Shown one piece after another: positions 25,901-34,880 of a stretch of DNA of 64,000 nt. Both the position numbers and the translations under genes were made by a program. The stretch's first letter is position 1. Each line of letters starts with the position of its first letter. The stretch is taken from NCBI GenBank assembly GCA_009792885.1, contig WMCF01000014.1:11241924-11305923 (forward strand), written 5' to 3'. A model generated the notes under the pieces. The model was given only the letters and a program-made list of their open reading frames with translations. It did no database searches and was not told the origin of the DNA. Origin of the DNA: Eremophila alpestris peregrina (taxonomy: Eukaryota > Chordata > Aves > Passeriformes > Alaudidae).

Positions 25901-27133
25901 AGCAGCCTTATTTCTGTACTTAATCCAGAAGAAGTTTCTTATGATTCACAACTTTATTTTGCTTGGGCTTTTCTCAGGTCCTTGTCCTTCTTTATGCTTT
26001 TAATAATAATATGTGTGAGAAATCTAAAAGACTGCCTGTTAACAAGGACCAGAAAGTTCAGTGCCTGACTTTATTTATGTAAGCAGCCTGCTGCATGCAT
26101 TATTAGGATTTCTTCATTCATCTGGTGGAGATGTATGTGCAAAAAGGAACATTTCAGTTTTTCTGACTGTTAAGAAGGCCACATATTCTTTAAACTTCCA
26201 TATTTACACAAGTGATTGGAGAAAATACTTACATATGTGCCTACGTTATTGCCCTAGGTAACTATTATTTTGACATTTTACTACTGAGTATGTTGAGTAT
26301 ACTACTGAGTCCTCTTAAATGAGGTTTGCAGGAGGAAATTACTCTGATTTAGATTTTCTCATATTTTTGCACTGGGTTTTGTCAAAAATAACAATCACAT
26401 AAGCCTAATAGTACTGTATTTCAGACATATTGTTTAGAGAGAACCAGTAAAATGGGAAATAAAAGGTGCCTTATTAAAATGAGAAGAAATTCTTTTCCCT
26501 ACCATTCCTACTCAAAGCAAGTTGAACTCTACATGGAAGAAAAAAGAATTTAAAATAATTTGCATTGTGTTTGAAGTGCTCCTGTTGCAAACAAAGGGAA
26601 AAATACTTTGTGTGTATGTCTTGAAATAAAAAATTGATTTTATTTAAGTAGAAATTTTTAAAATGTAGAACTGATAAGCCTTGTTCAAAATGGCTTTCAT
26701 TCGTTTGCTAAATACTTGACCGTGTTTTATTAATCCCATTATTAATTTCCTTGTTTTACATCTGTAACTTGCTATATTGATCTTTTCGGAATGGTAAGCA
26801 AGTAAGGGTTTCTTTCAGCCTTTTGATAGTTTTCCAGCATTTTTTTTTTTTCCTCTCCTTCTTACTTGTCATTTTTTACACTTTTTCTACCTTGAAATGT
26901 TTTATTGTAAATGAAAAACTTAATCCCTCACATGGGGGTGAGGAAGTAGTTGAACTTTTAGTATTGTAGTAAGATGTGTACATAGCTTTCTGAAGAGGTG
27001 TTTTGAGAGCTGTTGATTTAATGTTATTTAGTGTCAATATTAATGCCATTTTCCTCCCCATCTTTATTTTCTTTCAGGTTCAGTATTTACATGCCTTACT
27101 GTAGCACTGGGATTTTATCGTTTATGGATATAA
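13700..27133 (+). CDS. MCUR1: MCUR1, mitochondrial calcium uniporter regulator 1 (nine coding exons)
   Basis: Exons at 13700-13943, 14997-15107, 16553-16656, 18442-18543, 19229-19270, 20942-21013, 24397-24450, 25633-25747 and 27078-27133 join in frame to 900 bases (299 residues plus TAA). All introns are GT-AG. The protein has an Arg/Gly/Ala-rich N-terminus with a Leu run, fitting a mitochondrial presequence. It then has the family hallmark RLYFDTHALVCLLE at residues 103-116, a long charged coiled-coil region (about 120-275) and a C-terminal membrane anchor SVFTCLTVALGFYRLWI. The family acts at the inner mitochondrial membrane, binding MCU and promoting calcium uptake; a role in respiratory-complex assembly has also been proposed. 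Words such as YSLNERKLLE and HAQQDRALTQTDRK match MCUR1 rather than the paralogue CCDC90B. It is about 60 residues shorter than human MCUR1 (about 359), all in the N-terminal region. The start at 13700 has G at -3 and +4. Confidence 0.95.
13788..13793. promoter_or_regulatory. CACGTG E-box palindrome inside exon 1
   Basis: TCACGTGAC at 13787-13795 is a near-perfect site for bHLH-ZIP factors such as USF, MITF or TFE3. It lies in the CpG island within the coding part of exon 1. Whether it is bound is unknown; the sequence match is exact. Confidence 0.4.
13985..14405 (+). mobile_element. CR1 LINE 3' end in MCUR1 intron 1
   Basis: The CR1 landmarks appear in order on the + strand. They are TTTAGCCTGGAGAAAAGGAG, GGTTGGACATTAGGAAGAAC, CCGCCCAGGGAGGTGGAGGA, GTTGGACTCGATGATCGCAA, AGGTCTTTTCCAACCTAA and a short ATTCGCAGATTCTG tail. 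It starts within about 45 bases of the exon 1 donor site. It is 5'-truncated and non-coding. It accounts for the open frame seen at 13960-14394. Confidence 0.95.
14661..14837 (-). other. Exon-like open frame of unknown identity, antisense in MCUR1 intron 1
   Basis: On the minus strand a frame is open from an upstream stop through LLGSEKISDQ, GNALQEYNVLGK and IPPIDRVLHLLLY. It is bracketed by a CACAG acceptor-like site (before 14837) and a CAG/GTGGGA donor-like site (after 14661). The bracketed piece is exactly 177 bases (59 codons). I do not recognise the peptide. The upstream pyrimidine tract is weak, and open frames of this length occur by chance. It could be an unknown exon, a decayed gene fragment or coincidence. 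Confidence 0.25.
14997..15107 (+). CDS. MCUR1: MCUR1 coding exon 2 (residues 82-118)
   Basis: Follows TTTCCCAG. It encodes a Ser-rich linker and then the family hallmark RRLYFDTHALVCLLEKN. It ends before GTAATT, leaving one base that joins exon 3 to make Gly119. The exon is 111 bases, so it keeps phase. The acceptor is preceded by one of the longest T-rich tracts in the window. Confidence 0.95.
15108..16552 (+). other. MCUR1 intron 2
   Basis: 1445-base GT-AG intron of unique-looking AT-rich sequence. No recognisable repeat family, exon or RNA gene. Confidence 0.8.
16553..16656 (+). CDS. MCUR1: MCUR1 coding exon 3 (residues 119-153)
   Basis: Follows GCTTAG. It encodes GFTAQQSEVIVSALAK and on to a segment ending DMVTKVQQ, the globular head region before the stalk. 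It ends before GTTAGA. The first two bases complete Gly119, and the exon ends in phase 0. Confidence 0.96.
16657..18441 (+). other. MCUR1 intron 3
   Basis: 1785-base GT-AG intron. Unique-looking sequence; no repeat family recognised by eye. Confidence 0.8.
18442..18543 (+). CDS. MCUR1: MCUR1 coding exon 4 (residues 154-187)
   Basis: 102 bases, phase 0 at both ends. It encodes EIALQQVMSHIAGVKKDMII and a following Glu/Lys-rich helix ending in RSENE, one of the most conserved stretches of the family. Acceptor TTTTAAAG, donor GTAAAA. Confidence 0.97.
18544..19228 (+). other. MCUR1 intron 4
   Basis: 685-base GT-AG intron. More than half of it is a CR1 ORF2-derived fragment in sense orientation (about 18650-19030). 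Confidence 0.8.
18650..19030 (+). mobile_element. CR1 LINE fragment (late ORF2 region), sense in intron 4
   Basis: Diverged + strand CR1 sequence. It includes ACACCAACAAGCTGGG, a run like 'AACAAATGGAAATGCCCAG' followed by CATGCCCCTGGGGAG, and GGGCTGTGTTAGGATGGC near the end. These correspond in order to the CR1 segment encoding the end of the reverse transcriptase and what follows. The frame is broken, and the 3' UTR tail is missing or too diverged to see. Confidence 0.7.
19229..19270 (+). CDS. MCUR1: MCUR1 coding exon 5 (residues 188-201), 42 bp
   Basis: Very short exon, phase 0 at both ends, encoding KIKLELQQIKKQVM. Acceptor TTCACAG, donor GTAAGA. Skipping it would keep the frame and remove 14 residues (two heptads) of the coiled coil. 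Confidence 0.96.
19271..20941 (+). other. MCUR1 intron 5
   Basis: 1671-base GT-AG intron, AT-rich. It contains a GGGGTTTTTT word at 19656-19665. No repeat family or exon recognised. Confidence 0.8.
20942..21013 (+). CDS. MCUR1: MCUR1 coding exon 6 (residues 202-225)
   Basis: 72 bases, phase 0 at both ends, encoding DEITKVRADNKLNLNLEK and SRVKEL. Acceptor CCATTAG, donor GTAAGT. Part of the charged coiled-coil stalk. Confidence 0.97.
21014..24396 (+). other. MCUR1 intron 6
   Basis: The largest intron (3383 bases, GT-AG). AT-rich and unique-looking, with T runs near 21421-21434 and 21591-21600. No repeat family, small RNA or alternative exon could be supported. Confidence 0.75.
24397..24450 (+). 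CDS. MCUR1: MCUR1 coding exon 7 (residues 226-243), 54 bp
   Basis: Encodes YSLNERKLLEMRTEIVEL, phase 0 at both ends. Acceptor TTTCTCCTAG after a T9 tract, donor GTAAGA. The peptide distinguishes MCUR1 from CCDC90B. Confidence 0.97.
24451..25632 (+). other. MCUR1 intron 7
   Basis: 1182-base GT-AG intron. It carries a tRNA-headed SINE close to its 3' end; the rest is unique-looking. Confidence 0.8.
25373..25511 (+). mobile_element. TguSINE1-like SINE in MCUR1 intron 7
   Basis: The tRNA-like head has an intact A box (TTAGCTCAGTTGGTTAGAGC) and ATGATGCTCATAACACC. The B-box region is degraded (GGCCTCCATCC instead of GGTTCAATCC). The tail is CR1-like: GATCCTTGTGGGTCCCTTCC, AACTCAGAATATTCT. The head resembles tRNA-Ile. 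I recall this tRNA plus CR1-tail design from passerine SINEs. It ends about 120 bases before the exon 8 acceptor. Confidence 0.88.
25633..25747 (+). CDS. MCUR1: MCUR1 coding exon 8 (residues 244-281)
   Basis: 115 bases encoding HAQQDRALTQTDRKIDTEVA and a following segment ending NIKYLA. It runs from the end of the stalk to the start of the anchor. Acceptor TTGCTTTTCAG, donor GTAAGG. The last base joins exon 9 to make Gly282. Confidence 0.97.
25748..27077 (+). other. MCUR1 intron 8
   Basis: 1330-base GT-AG intron, AT-rich, with a T run near 26839-26850. No repeat family or exon recognised. Confidence 0.8.
27078..27133 (+). CDS. MCUR1: MCUR1 coding exon 9 (residues 282-299, stop TAA)
   Basis: Encodes the C-terminal membrane anchor GSVFTCLTVALGFYRLWI and TAA. 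This hydrophobic end, with a short YRLW(I) cap, is diagnostic of the MCUR1/CCDC90B family. Acceptor TTTCTTTCAG. Confidence 0.97.
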
Positions 27134-28525
27134 CAAAACACAAATTTCAAGGGACTTCTTTGCCTGAGTTTCTGAAAAAAAGAGGTTTTTCATCTTTACC
27201 TGGGTTTTAACCAAATCTTGACTGTTTTATTTATTATTTTATAAAGCTGACTGTGTTGAGAATGTAACCAAAGACGTGCCTAGAAACAAACTGTGCTCAT
27301 ACCTTGCATACGTTGAACCTTACCTCTGACGGAAGCACTTCTGCTGTTTCCCTCCGTTGGGAGCTGCAGGGCACCTGCTGCTGCCCAGCGTCCTCTGTAG
27401 GCAAAGACTGGCACTCCTGCCAGTGGAGTGGGCCTGCCTGCTGCAGAGAAATCCTGCTCAGACACCTTGGCCAGGCTCAGTTGTGTGTATTGGACTGAAG
27501 TATTTATTATTAGTGTAAAACTGAAGCTACGTGTTCTGTGGCTTGGAGGCACTCTTGTATAAGTGGAGTTTGTGCTGACTGAATCATGCTGACTTCCCTC
27601 CCTCTTAACACTTGTTTGTACAGTTACCATGATCAAATATTTGTTTGGCTATTTTTGTAACACAGCTATCAGCTTGTTTTCCAGATGGCTGCCCAATCAG
27701 TTGTGTTCATGAACAAGTCCTGTGTAAAGATAGCAGTGCTTGCTGCTAGTTTTGTTTGTAAGGTATTTATAGAGATTTTTGTGACTAACTTGCCTTTGGT
27801 ACATGCAAATATCTGATACTCATTCCATATGCTAATTGCTTACATTACCACTGTAACTGGAAGTTGGAAATGCTGTAACCTACTCTGGTTGTGTTAATTT
27901 GTAGATGATACAAAGTGTCTCAGGTGCTGCCTTCTTGATGAAAGGGAATTGAGGCTTCTAGAAAGGAAAGAGATTTTAAATGGTGGTTATGAAGCAGGCT
28001 CTTAGACAAGAGAACTGCAGTACCAACAGTCTTCTGAGGGGCTATTTCTTAAAAAATCATGTTGATTCTTCAAATGTGGAACTCTGATAGTGATTATAAT
28101 AATTGAAACAGCAGTGAACACCTGTAAGGATGTTAAACCCACATGAATCAGGAAGTGCCACTAAAAGCAGTGAAGAAAGATGTCGAGTGTATCCAGGTAT
28201 CTGTCATTATTCCACTGATGAAGTGACTGTTTTAGTAGCAGAGCTGCCATCTGTGTTCCTTCACTTAAGGGAAATTTCCCTTCCCTGCTTGCTCTTAGGA
28301 GGGGAGCTCAGTTTATGCACTGGTGATAAATGCTGTTGGAGCACAATAACAGCTTTGCTTAATGAAAGTAAAGCTTTTTGGCTACTTTGTGCCTATACTG
28401 TAATAACCCTTTAACATTTTTGTGATTGGAAGTGCCAACTTTGATCATGTGCAAGTTCAGAGGAAGAGATGGATGCCTGTAACAATACTATACTGGCCTG
28501 AAATAAAGAATTTTGAGTATTTCCT
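27134..28525 (+). other. MCUR1: MCUR1 3' untranslated region (inferred)
   Basis: About 1.4 kb from the stop codon to just past the first AATAAA in this stretch (28502-28507). A T/GT-rich downstream element (ATTATGTGTTTTC, about 28529-28541) follows. No repeat insertion is seen inside. The frames open here (for example 27280-27636 minus) are unrecognised and treated as chance. Confidence 0.6.
28502..28507 (+). terminator. Polyadenylation signal AATAAA of MCUR1 (predicted)
   Basis: First canonical AATAAA after the MCUR1 stop codon, followed within 40 bases by a T/GT-rich element. Alternative downstream signals exist near 28998, so a longer 3' UTR is possible. Confidence 0.6.
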
Positions 28526-29398
28526 AGAATATTATGTGTTTTCATTATAAAAGCAGCTTTTTGATTTGAAAATGGTCTCTCTGCTTGAAGGTAAGTCAAT
28601 GCTCATAGCAAGTCTTTTAAGCTAAGAATTCACGTCAACAACCCCTCCAAGACACTGAAGAGAAATATCATAAGGAAAATTATTATCATAGACTAACTTA
28701 ACAGCCCCTCTAAATTAATGAATTTATACTCAAGACCTTCACTTTTTCGTTTAAAAAATTATTTTTTATACTAAGTTACAGGATTTGACACCTTCTCAAA
28801 TTAGACGAGCAATAATCCAGTTTTTAGAATGACTTTGCTGTTGGTCTTATCGTCCCAAGGCAGATGGTTCTATATATGTTCATGGAATCAGTACATGTTG
28901 GCCTGCAGGCTTGTGCATCTGACAAATAGTTGCTAAAATAAGTATTTAAGACTAATTTTAAACATAGGGTCTATCCTGCTAAAAACAGATACTGTGCAAA
29001 TAAATTTCTATTTAGAGCAGGTGGAAGGAGGAAGTGAGAGATTATAGAGCACCAGCATCTTGGAATTACCGAAGTGTCAGCAAACCAGCACTTCTTGGTG
29101 AGTGTTTAAGCAAGGAATAAAGTCAATGTGTCATTCAGAAAAAATACACTAGAAATAGAACATAATTATTATCTCCCAGTCCATAAAGTCTTCAAGTGCT
29201 GTAAAAGCTTGTTCCTCCCAGTCTGTGTGCATAGACACAAAACCTTTTCTCATTTACTCTTGCCTTTCTAACACTGTCTCATCATATATACCACGTGCAT
29301 TTATTGGCTTTCCAAAAATTTAGAAAATCCCTCTATAGACTTCCAAACACAAATCTGACAGAGAGATTTAAACTCAAGGAATGAGCAAGAATCTGTTA
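28526..29398. other. Intergenic DNA downstream of MCUR1
   Basis: AT-rich unique-looking sequence between the predicted poly(A) site and the next CR1. No exon or repeat recognised. Confidence 0.55.
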
Positions 29399-30008
29399 CA
29401 GAATCACAGAATGGTTTGTGTTGGAAGGAACCTTAAAGATCATCTTGTTCCAGCTCCCCTGCTATCAACAGGGACACCTTTCACAGACCAGGCTGCTCAA
29501 ATCCCCATCCAGCCTGGCTGTGAACACTGCCAGGGATGGGATATCCACAGCTTCTCTGGGCAACCTCTTCCAGTGCCTCAGCATCCTCACAGTAAAGAAC
29601 ATTTTACTCGCACCTCATCTAAACTGATGATCTTTGAGTTTAACGCCATCACCCCTGCTCCTGTCACTTTGTACAAAGTCCCTCTCCAGTTTTCGTGTAG
29701 CCCCTCTACAGGTACAGGAAGGTGCTCCAAGGTCTCTCCAGAGCCTTTTCTTCTCCAGGCTGAACAGCCCCATCTCTCAGCCTGTCCTCAAAGGAGCGGT
29801 GCTACAGCCCCCTGAGCACCTTCCTGGCCTCTGGACTTGCTTGAGCAGGCCTGTGTCCATCTTACTTTGGGACCCTGGAGACAGATGCAGTGCTCGAGGT
29901 TTGGTCTCACCAGAGCAGAGGGGCAGAATCACCTCCCTCACCCTGCTGGCCAGGCTGCTTTTGATACAGCCAGGGTACAATTGACTGTCTGGGCTGCAAA
30001 TGCACATA
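29399..30008 (-). mobile_element. CR1 LINE, 5'-truncated, minus strand
   Basis: On the + strand it starts with the CR1 tail CAGAATCACAGAATGGTTTG, then TTGGAAGGAACCTTAAAGAT. It continues through CTTCTCTGGGCAACCTCTTC, TTCTTCTCCAGGCTGAACAG, CCCATCTCTCAGCCTG and AATCACCTCCCTCACCCTGC to GGGCTGCAAATGCACAT. It is about 610 bases and well preserved, so younger than the copy at 10669. The open frames at 29381-30046 on both strands are frames through this element. Confidence 0.95.
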
Positions 30009-30275
30009 TCTTGAATGTTGAGAGTCAAGTCAAATGTCATAAATAAGAGCTCTAAGTTGGCAATTCTCCAAATTTGTTTCTGTAAGACTCTGTATCATGC
30101 TGTATGTTGTCTCTAATTGGAATCAGGAGCAATTCTAAATGTGCAGAGATACTTTTCTGTTTTGATTTTTAATTTGCAGAGCTCTGTCAAAAGATGCAAG
30201 TGAAGAATAAATGATATTGTTTTACCATAGAACCACTTCAGCTGTGAAAATCTGCAGTAGCTCCCCGGTGATTCA

Positions 30276-30413
30276 GAAATCACAGAATATTTGCAGTTGG
30301 AAGGGACCCACAAGGATCATCAAGTCCAACTCTTAGGAGAATGGCCTGAATGGGGATCAAACCCACAACCCTGGCATTATTAGCACCATGCTCTGACCAA
30401 CTGACCTAATCTC
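30276..30413 (-). mobile_element. TguSINE1-like SINE, minus strand
   Basis: Read on the minus strand, a tRNA-like head (ATTAGGTCAGTTGGTCAGAG, then a good B box GGGTTTGATCC) is followed by the CR1-like tail TGATCCTTGTGGGTCCCTTC and AATATTCTGTGATTTC. It is the same family as the element at 25373 but in opposite orientation and with a better preserved B box. It lies about 270 bases beyond a CR1 copy. Confidence 0.9.
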
Positions 30414-33400
30414 ATGTGTCTGTTCACTTCCTGCCTGGCATAAAAAGAAATAAAAAAGAATAAAAGGGAAAAAAATCCAGAAATGTTAGATCTCTCACGC
30501 TTTGTAAGTCAATTTGAAAGCTGAAGCTGAGCTCCAGCCCTAATTTGCTTTCAAGAAAAGTCCATTTCTATTGTGAACATGTAAGAGTAAGGGTCCATCT
30601 ATATGAACAGTAGTTGTGAGTGTTTCTGTGAAAATAGAATGTTCTTTTTTTCTGGAGAAGGAAATTGAGAAACATTCCCTTTGTTGGAAAGCCTAAGTTG
30701 CACCAAAACTTTGTGTTTTGCAGAACAAATTGAGATCCAGAATTCTTACAAAACTGTATTTACTTGTGATAAGTTACTTGGAGTATCCTGGGTCTGCCTA
30801 TTTTGCTTTGCTTATTGTTCTCAGTAAAAATCCACAAGGGAGCAGTCTCCCTTTCACTGGTGTGTATTGGACAGATTGTTTGCTTCAAGTGTTTTATTAC
30901 TGTTAAATCCCATGCAGTCTAGCCCCTTCTCTATTGGAGGTGTTGCTTGCATCATTCATTTCCCAGAATGTTGTAGAGTTGTACTTAAAACCACAAGTTG
31001 ACAAATGGAAACATATTTTTAACATAGATATGAAATCTGCTTCAATTTTACTAACCACAAATGTTTTGGTTTACTAGAATAACACTTCTCCTAGTTGTGA
31101 ATGTTCACTTAAATGACCTTTCCAAAAATGGTGAAATCCTAGCTCCAAGCAGCTATTAACAGTACCTTCAAGATGTTTTGAGTCATACTGCTTTAGTGGA
31201 CTTTTCTTATTCTTGCTACCATCTGCAGACCTTGCACAGGAAAACTGGTGAAGTTTTTCATGTGGTTTGGGGTTTTGGGGTTTTTTTAATCAGCAAAGTT
31301 AGGTAAATTCCTGTAACTAGTTCTCTTGAACTACTGCAAGACATGAGCAAGACTTAATTTTGCATCTCCCCATTGTGTTTGCAGGAATCAGGTAAACTGC
31401 CTTTATTATGATTTCTAAAAATTATCAAAAATCTGCAAGACTATTTACTATTTAACAAAGCTACTATTTAAAGTCTCTTTTCAAGAGTAAGTACACAGTA
31501 AAATTAATTTTTAACATTTTAATGGATTTGAAAAGTATTTATTAGTTTCAAATGCTAGTGTTTTCTTTTTAATTGTTTTTCCTTTATTTATATAGACCTT
31601 GAACTTAAAGGGGTGTTTGTTGTTGAGGTTTGTGTTGGGGTTTCTTTTTTCTTTTAGAATAAAGATTTCTGTATAAGCAATACATTTCCTTTAGTCTCTA
31701 AATAGAAAGTTCATTTACAATCAAATATGTGCCTGGAGTTCTGGGGGTCGCTTTAAGCAGAAACAAATGCATACTCCCTTGGAGAAAGATGGCCTGCTGT
31801 GTCTTTGTCAGGAAAGCTTCCTTTGGCTTAAAACATATTTTTTACCCTATTGCTAAACATTTTAAAGCAGTAGTGTTGATTCTTTTATTTTACATTTAAG
31901 TTCCATGTCAGAGCAGTCACTATAGAGTTCAAAGAGGAAGACAGCCTGTGTTTGCATAGTGCTTTTTGAAATCTAGCCCCTTCCAAGGAAGAAGATTTTG
32001 GTTTTCTTGGGAGGGTGCCTAAATGGTATCGAAAACAAAATATTGGAAATGAGAAACAAAATGTTGCAGCAAATATCAACCTTGGGCCAATGTTTATCCC
32101 CGTAGTGAGGCATGTCAGTGTGGTGTAATATTTCAAATACCCATGTCCAATACACACCCTGTCATACTCTTAGAAGTTCATCAGGTTCCCTGTTGTATTA
32201 TGGAGCTATATCAGCTTGATTCAAGTCATGAGTAATACTACTCGTGAACAGTCTCTTCTTGTGGCATGAGTAAAAATGTAGTGAGGGGAAAAAAGAAGGG
32301 TGGTGTGTTGTTTTCATTGTGGTTTGTTTTTTTTCCCTGCGGGGAAGTGGCACATGTTCTGTGAGAACTTTAAACAGAGCTGTGTGGTACATGAATATAA
32401 CAGTGGCATATTTATAGCAAGCAACTGAATTTGGTCAAACCCAGCTTGTATTCAGGGCTCCAGGGTTTGCTTCAGAAGCGACAGACAGCAATAGTTGTCT
32501 TGGCGGGGGTGGGGAAGCAGGGCAGGTTTCTCAGCATGAAGGGAAAACTCGGCATTCATACTGCTTACACTTTAATCTCCAGCATGCTTTGGTCTTTCTC
32601 CATTGTTAGAAACCCTGTAGTCCTCTTTTCCTGTTGGGAATGCATGTTACTTCATGAATAGGCAGCTATTAAATGTGTCACTTTTAATTGTGATTTTGTC
32701 CAGAGTAATGGGTCACTCCAAGTCATGCTCCTCTCTTTACCCAGGATCTGTTTTTTTGTGGCAAAGGTATACTATGCTTTATACACTTATAAAGTTCTCC
32801 CAGTGATGGAAGAAATTAATAAATACAAAAGCCACTTCAGAAGCTCCTTTAAAGGCTACTTACCACAACCAGATCCAGATAGTGGCAGGAAATTCTTTAA
32901 ATCTTTTATATTGCAGCTTTAAAAGAAGCCAATTCCTTTGCCTCAGGGAATACATGCAGAGTTCCCATGTGTTCCTTGACTCCAGCTAAGCCAAGGACCT
33001 CGCCACCTCTTGTCTGAGCTACCAAGCTCTTCACTGAGTATTTGAGACCAAATAAAGTGACAGGCATGTGCTTATTAAAAAAAAAAAAAAAAATCTCTGC
33101 TGGTGCTCAGAAGAGACTGAGCATTCTTAGAGTGGATCTTGCACGTGGATTTTACATTTGTGTGCAGTGGGTTTTTTGATGTAGTTAGTTACCTTGTATA
33201 ATGTTTTACCATTCCCATATTTTACCACCACTCAGGTAAAAGGCCTGAGAAGTTTTTTAAAAAGGAGCTCAAATTGTATGGAAACTGAGGGGAAGAAAAT
33301 GCAAAATACAGCTCACACTTCCAAAAGTCCACAGGAAAGTTACCTCAGAGACGTTAATATTTTCATTCCCTCTAAAAAGGAACTATGTTTTAAAATGAAC

Positions 33401-34667
33401 TGAGTCGATTTATTTCTTTAATCCTTCTAGCCACCTTCCAGTCTCTGCATTGCAGCATGCTCCTGTATGTGAATTGTTTCATTTTTAATAATCCAGTTTG
33501 GGCATGCCCAAATACAGCTCTTGAAAAAGCCATGCTAAGAGTACTCTCTTTTTTCACTACAGTAAGAATGCATTGAAGACTTCAGCACATTTAACAACAT
33601 ATTGTCTGCTGAGCTGCTCAAGCAGTTAACGTGTCTTGTTTGCAACAGGGTCCCAGTTTGCCCTGAGGTATCAGACCACGCCTGACAAGTTATAAATTTG
33701 GTGATTCATAAGGTGCAGCTAACTGGAGGGTTGGGAATGTCTAAGGAAGCTAATCCTGTTTGATAAACAGTGGTAGTCATCACCTAACAAAGTGAAAATA
33801 TTCTCGCTGTGAAACATAAATGTTCCATAGAAACCTCATCTCCATTTACTTAAAGGCCAGTTTTCTGAAAGATATTTTCTTTTTCTGCTGTTACCTAGCA
33901 GGAAAAAAAAAAAAAAGCTCTGTACTTGGATACTCTTAGCTCATTTTCCTTTGCAGTTCCTATCTTCGAATTTTCCATATTTCATTTAAGAAATTCTTTG
34001 GGATTTTTTTATACGCTATTTGTAGTTTCAAATTGTTTTCAAGCTTTCTTGTCCCTGCCAAGTTGCAGAGAGATTTGGAGGAGGCAGGGGTTGTTTTTCA
34101 GTGTGTTCTTAATGAGGGATTTAATGTATTTCTTAATAAAACAGTGTTCAATGCATTAAAATATGACCAAAGGCTCCCTTGCAAGCTTTTACTTGTTGAC
34201 TGAAGTTAAAGGCTTATTTATATGGAGGTTTCATATCAATCTTCTGATTGATGCTTGTTTGAGTTTTTGTACAAATTGTATTTCAAGTAGCAATTTAAAT
34301 ATTTTTGTACACACTTAGTACATCACCACATGCAGCAAAACCACAAGGTCCTGAGGTACACAAATATCTCTGAATAAAGCAAGACACTGGATCACATATA
34401 AACAGATACAAATATAGGGGGGGAATTGCAAGGTGCTAGAAGTCTGTGTACTTATAAATATCTAAGATACCAAATAGATAAGACAGTAGCAACGGTGAAA
34501 GAAAACATAAGCAAAGCCAGTCTCTTTGGTCCATAAATGAAGGTTAAGGCATGTGGCTCCTCTTTGCTCTTGGACAGAACCCAGCAATGGAGACAGGCAG
34601 CTGTTCAACAACTGTCTTTGCAGCAAGTGTAGCTGCCTGTTCCTGTAACTGCTGGTAGCAATGTGTT
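30414..34667. other. Intergenic DNA, no gene recognised
   Basis: AT-rich sequence. It has G4T7 at 31277-31287, a related G4T3CT word at 31638 and an A run at 33077-33093. No exon, RNA gene or repeat family is recognised. The open frames are short and unfamiliar. Confidence 0.5.
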
Positions 34668-34880
34668 AACCCAGAAATTTCATCTCTGTGAAGGTGGTGA
34701 GGCACTGGCACAGGTTGCCCAGAGATGCTGTGGATGCCCCATTGCTGGAAGTGCTCAAGGTTGGATGGGGCTCTGAGCAACCTGGTCTAGTGAAAGGTGT
34801 TCCTGCCCATGGCAGGGGTGGGTGATGGCAACAAATAATCTTTAAGGTCCCTTCCAACCCAACCATTCTCTGATTCTGTT
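34668..34880 (+). mobile_element. CR1 LINE 3' end, short copy
   Basis: + strand CR1 terminus. It has GAAATTTCATCTCTGTGAAG, GTGGTGAGGCACTGG, GCAACCTGGTCTAGTGAAAG, TGTTCCTGCCCATGGCAGGG, CCCTTCCAACCCAACC and an ATTCTCTGATTCTG tail. It is about 210 bases and heavily 5'-truncated. Confidence 0.92.

Noticed and set aside
16553..27133. Alternative identification of the gene as CCDC90B
   Set aside because: Exon 4, 7 and 8 peptides (for example SHIAGVKKDMII, YSLNERKLLE and HAQQDRALTQTDRK) match MCUR1 much better than CCDC90B.
29381..30046. Several open frames of 69-144 codons on both strands
   Set aside because: They run through the 3' UTR and late ORF2 region of a minus-strand CR1 and are not genes.
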